From the NCBI GenBank assembly GCA_021844725.1, contig JAKBSX010000188.1:1-6239 (forward strand): a stretch of DNA of 6,239 nucleotides, in the 5' to 3' direction. The number at the start of each line of letters is the position of its first letter. Within the stretch, counting starts at the first letter, position 1. Below are positions 5,761-6,239 of this stretch, one piece after another. This DNA is from Actinomycetes bacterium. GTDB lineage: Bacteria > Actinomycetota > Acidimicrobiia > Acidimicrobiales > Acidimicrobiaceae. Under the pieces are notes generated by a model that was not told the DNA's origin, did no database searches, and saw only the letters and a program-made list of their open reading frames with translations. Position numbers and translations under genes: made by a program.

Positions 5761-6239
5761 TTACTCTCTCTTTTCTCTAAAAAAATATGTTTTGGTTTCA
5801 TTTACAAATCTCCATTTTACCCCCACTAAAAGGGTTTGGTGGGATCTATTACTAGTCTCAACCAAGATTGAGTTTGAGAGTTGCCAAGTGTCTTTCACTT
5901 CCAAGACGAGTTCAGGAAAGTGATCATCAATCAAAGCGCAGTTAAGAAAGAAATTAAAGAAGTTGTGGTTATGCCAGTTTTTCAACAAAATTGACCGGTA
6001 ATTAAAAGCTGTTTCATCATCCCAGAGATTAATTTGTTGCAGCCAACCCATAGGAGCATTAAACAATTCTTCAGTTTTTTCAGCTCTTTCTAGTTTTGAT
6101 GCCGATTCGCCTAAATCCCAAATCTTACTTGCGTGAGCGGCCGCATGACACATTTGACACACTGGGATCAGTGTTAATAATGTTTGTGGACACAAAAGCC
6201 GCTGGGAGTTGTTTTCTAAATCTCCAAAGCTCCACACCT
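5761..6239 (-). CDS. HNH endonuclease-like protein, N-terminus beyond window
   Basis: The frame is open to the right edge. The GTG at 6237 is probably an internal valine rather than a start. With the two bases before it (AG) it fits E-V-W of the HEVW motif seen in one HNH family. Counting from that valine, the visible part reads VWSFGDLENNSQRLL, then LLTLIPVCQMCHAAAHASK, with C27-x2-C30, H31 and H35. These match the second half of a zinc-binding HNH fold; the first Cys pair and the catalytic His would lie outside. The following segment (GWLQQINLWDDETAFNYRSILLKNWHNHN) resembles the helical tail of the same family. The last 60 residues are unfamiliar and look beta-rich. Such proteins are expected to be metal-dependent DNA nucleases, but activity cannot be judged without the missing half. 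It is the upstream partner of the 177-aa gene, which begins at the next base after its TAA. Confidence 0.65.
   Translation of the reverse strand, partial: VWSFGDLENNSQRLLCPQTLLTLIPVCQMCHAAAHASKIWDLGESASKLERAEKTEELFNAPMGWLQQINLWDDETAFNYRSILLKNWHNHNFFNFFLNCALIDDHFPELVLEVKDTWQLSNSILVETSNRSHQTLLVGVKWRFVNETKTYFFREKRE

Noticed and set aside
5708..5923. A 71-codon plus-strand frame
   Set aside because: It lies opposite the junction of two convincing minus-strand genes and its product shows no recognisable feature.
6235..6237. GTG as the start of the HNH-like gene
   Set aside because: The residues after it fit the middle of an HNH motif (E-V-W), and the frame stays open to the edge, so the real start lies outside.

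Overview
The window looks like accessory (mobile or defence) DNA of an actinobacterium. The best clue is an integrase N-terminus of a type common in actinobacterial prophages and islands, supported by a small protein with a DUF4913-like signature. Genus cannot be judged. Base composition changes near 3985: the left part is moderately GC-rich, the right part clearly more AT-rich, so the right part probably has a separate origin.

Positions 1-3661 (minus strand) are one unbroken reading frame of 1,220 codons that runs off the left edge. It encodes most of a single-chain Type ISP restriction-modification enzyme, with a PD-(D/E)XK nuclease, an SF2 translocase, a linker and a gamma-type adenine methyltransferase in one polypeptide. 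The specificity domain lies outside the window. Diverging from it at 3728-3985 (plus strand) is the N-terminal arm-binding part of a tyrosine recombinase, cut off before its catalytic domain.

Positions 4128-6239 hold a minus-strand cassette. In transcription order it contains the C-terminal part of an HNH-nuclease-like protein (cut by the right edge), a directly abutting 177-residue protein with a DUF4913-like signature, a compact predicted small-RNA gene, a block of three tandem 9-bp palindromic boxes, and a 284-residue protein with a DHH motif.

The predicted small RNA is the most interesting element. A consensus promoter (TTGACA, TATATTAT) overlaps the stop codon of the 177-residue gene. 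It is followed by two identical 29-bp units, each folding into a hairpin with a GAGA tetraloop. A self-folding 39-nt linker separates them, and a strong intrinsic terminator closes the unit. In both the hairpins and the terminator, a mismatch on the plus strand becomes a G-U pair on the minus strand, so the minus strand is the RNA strand. How these parts work together is unknown. One reading is a defence island in which the Type ISP enzyme sits beside a second, uncharacterised nuclease/phosphoesterase plus RNA module.
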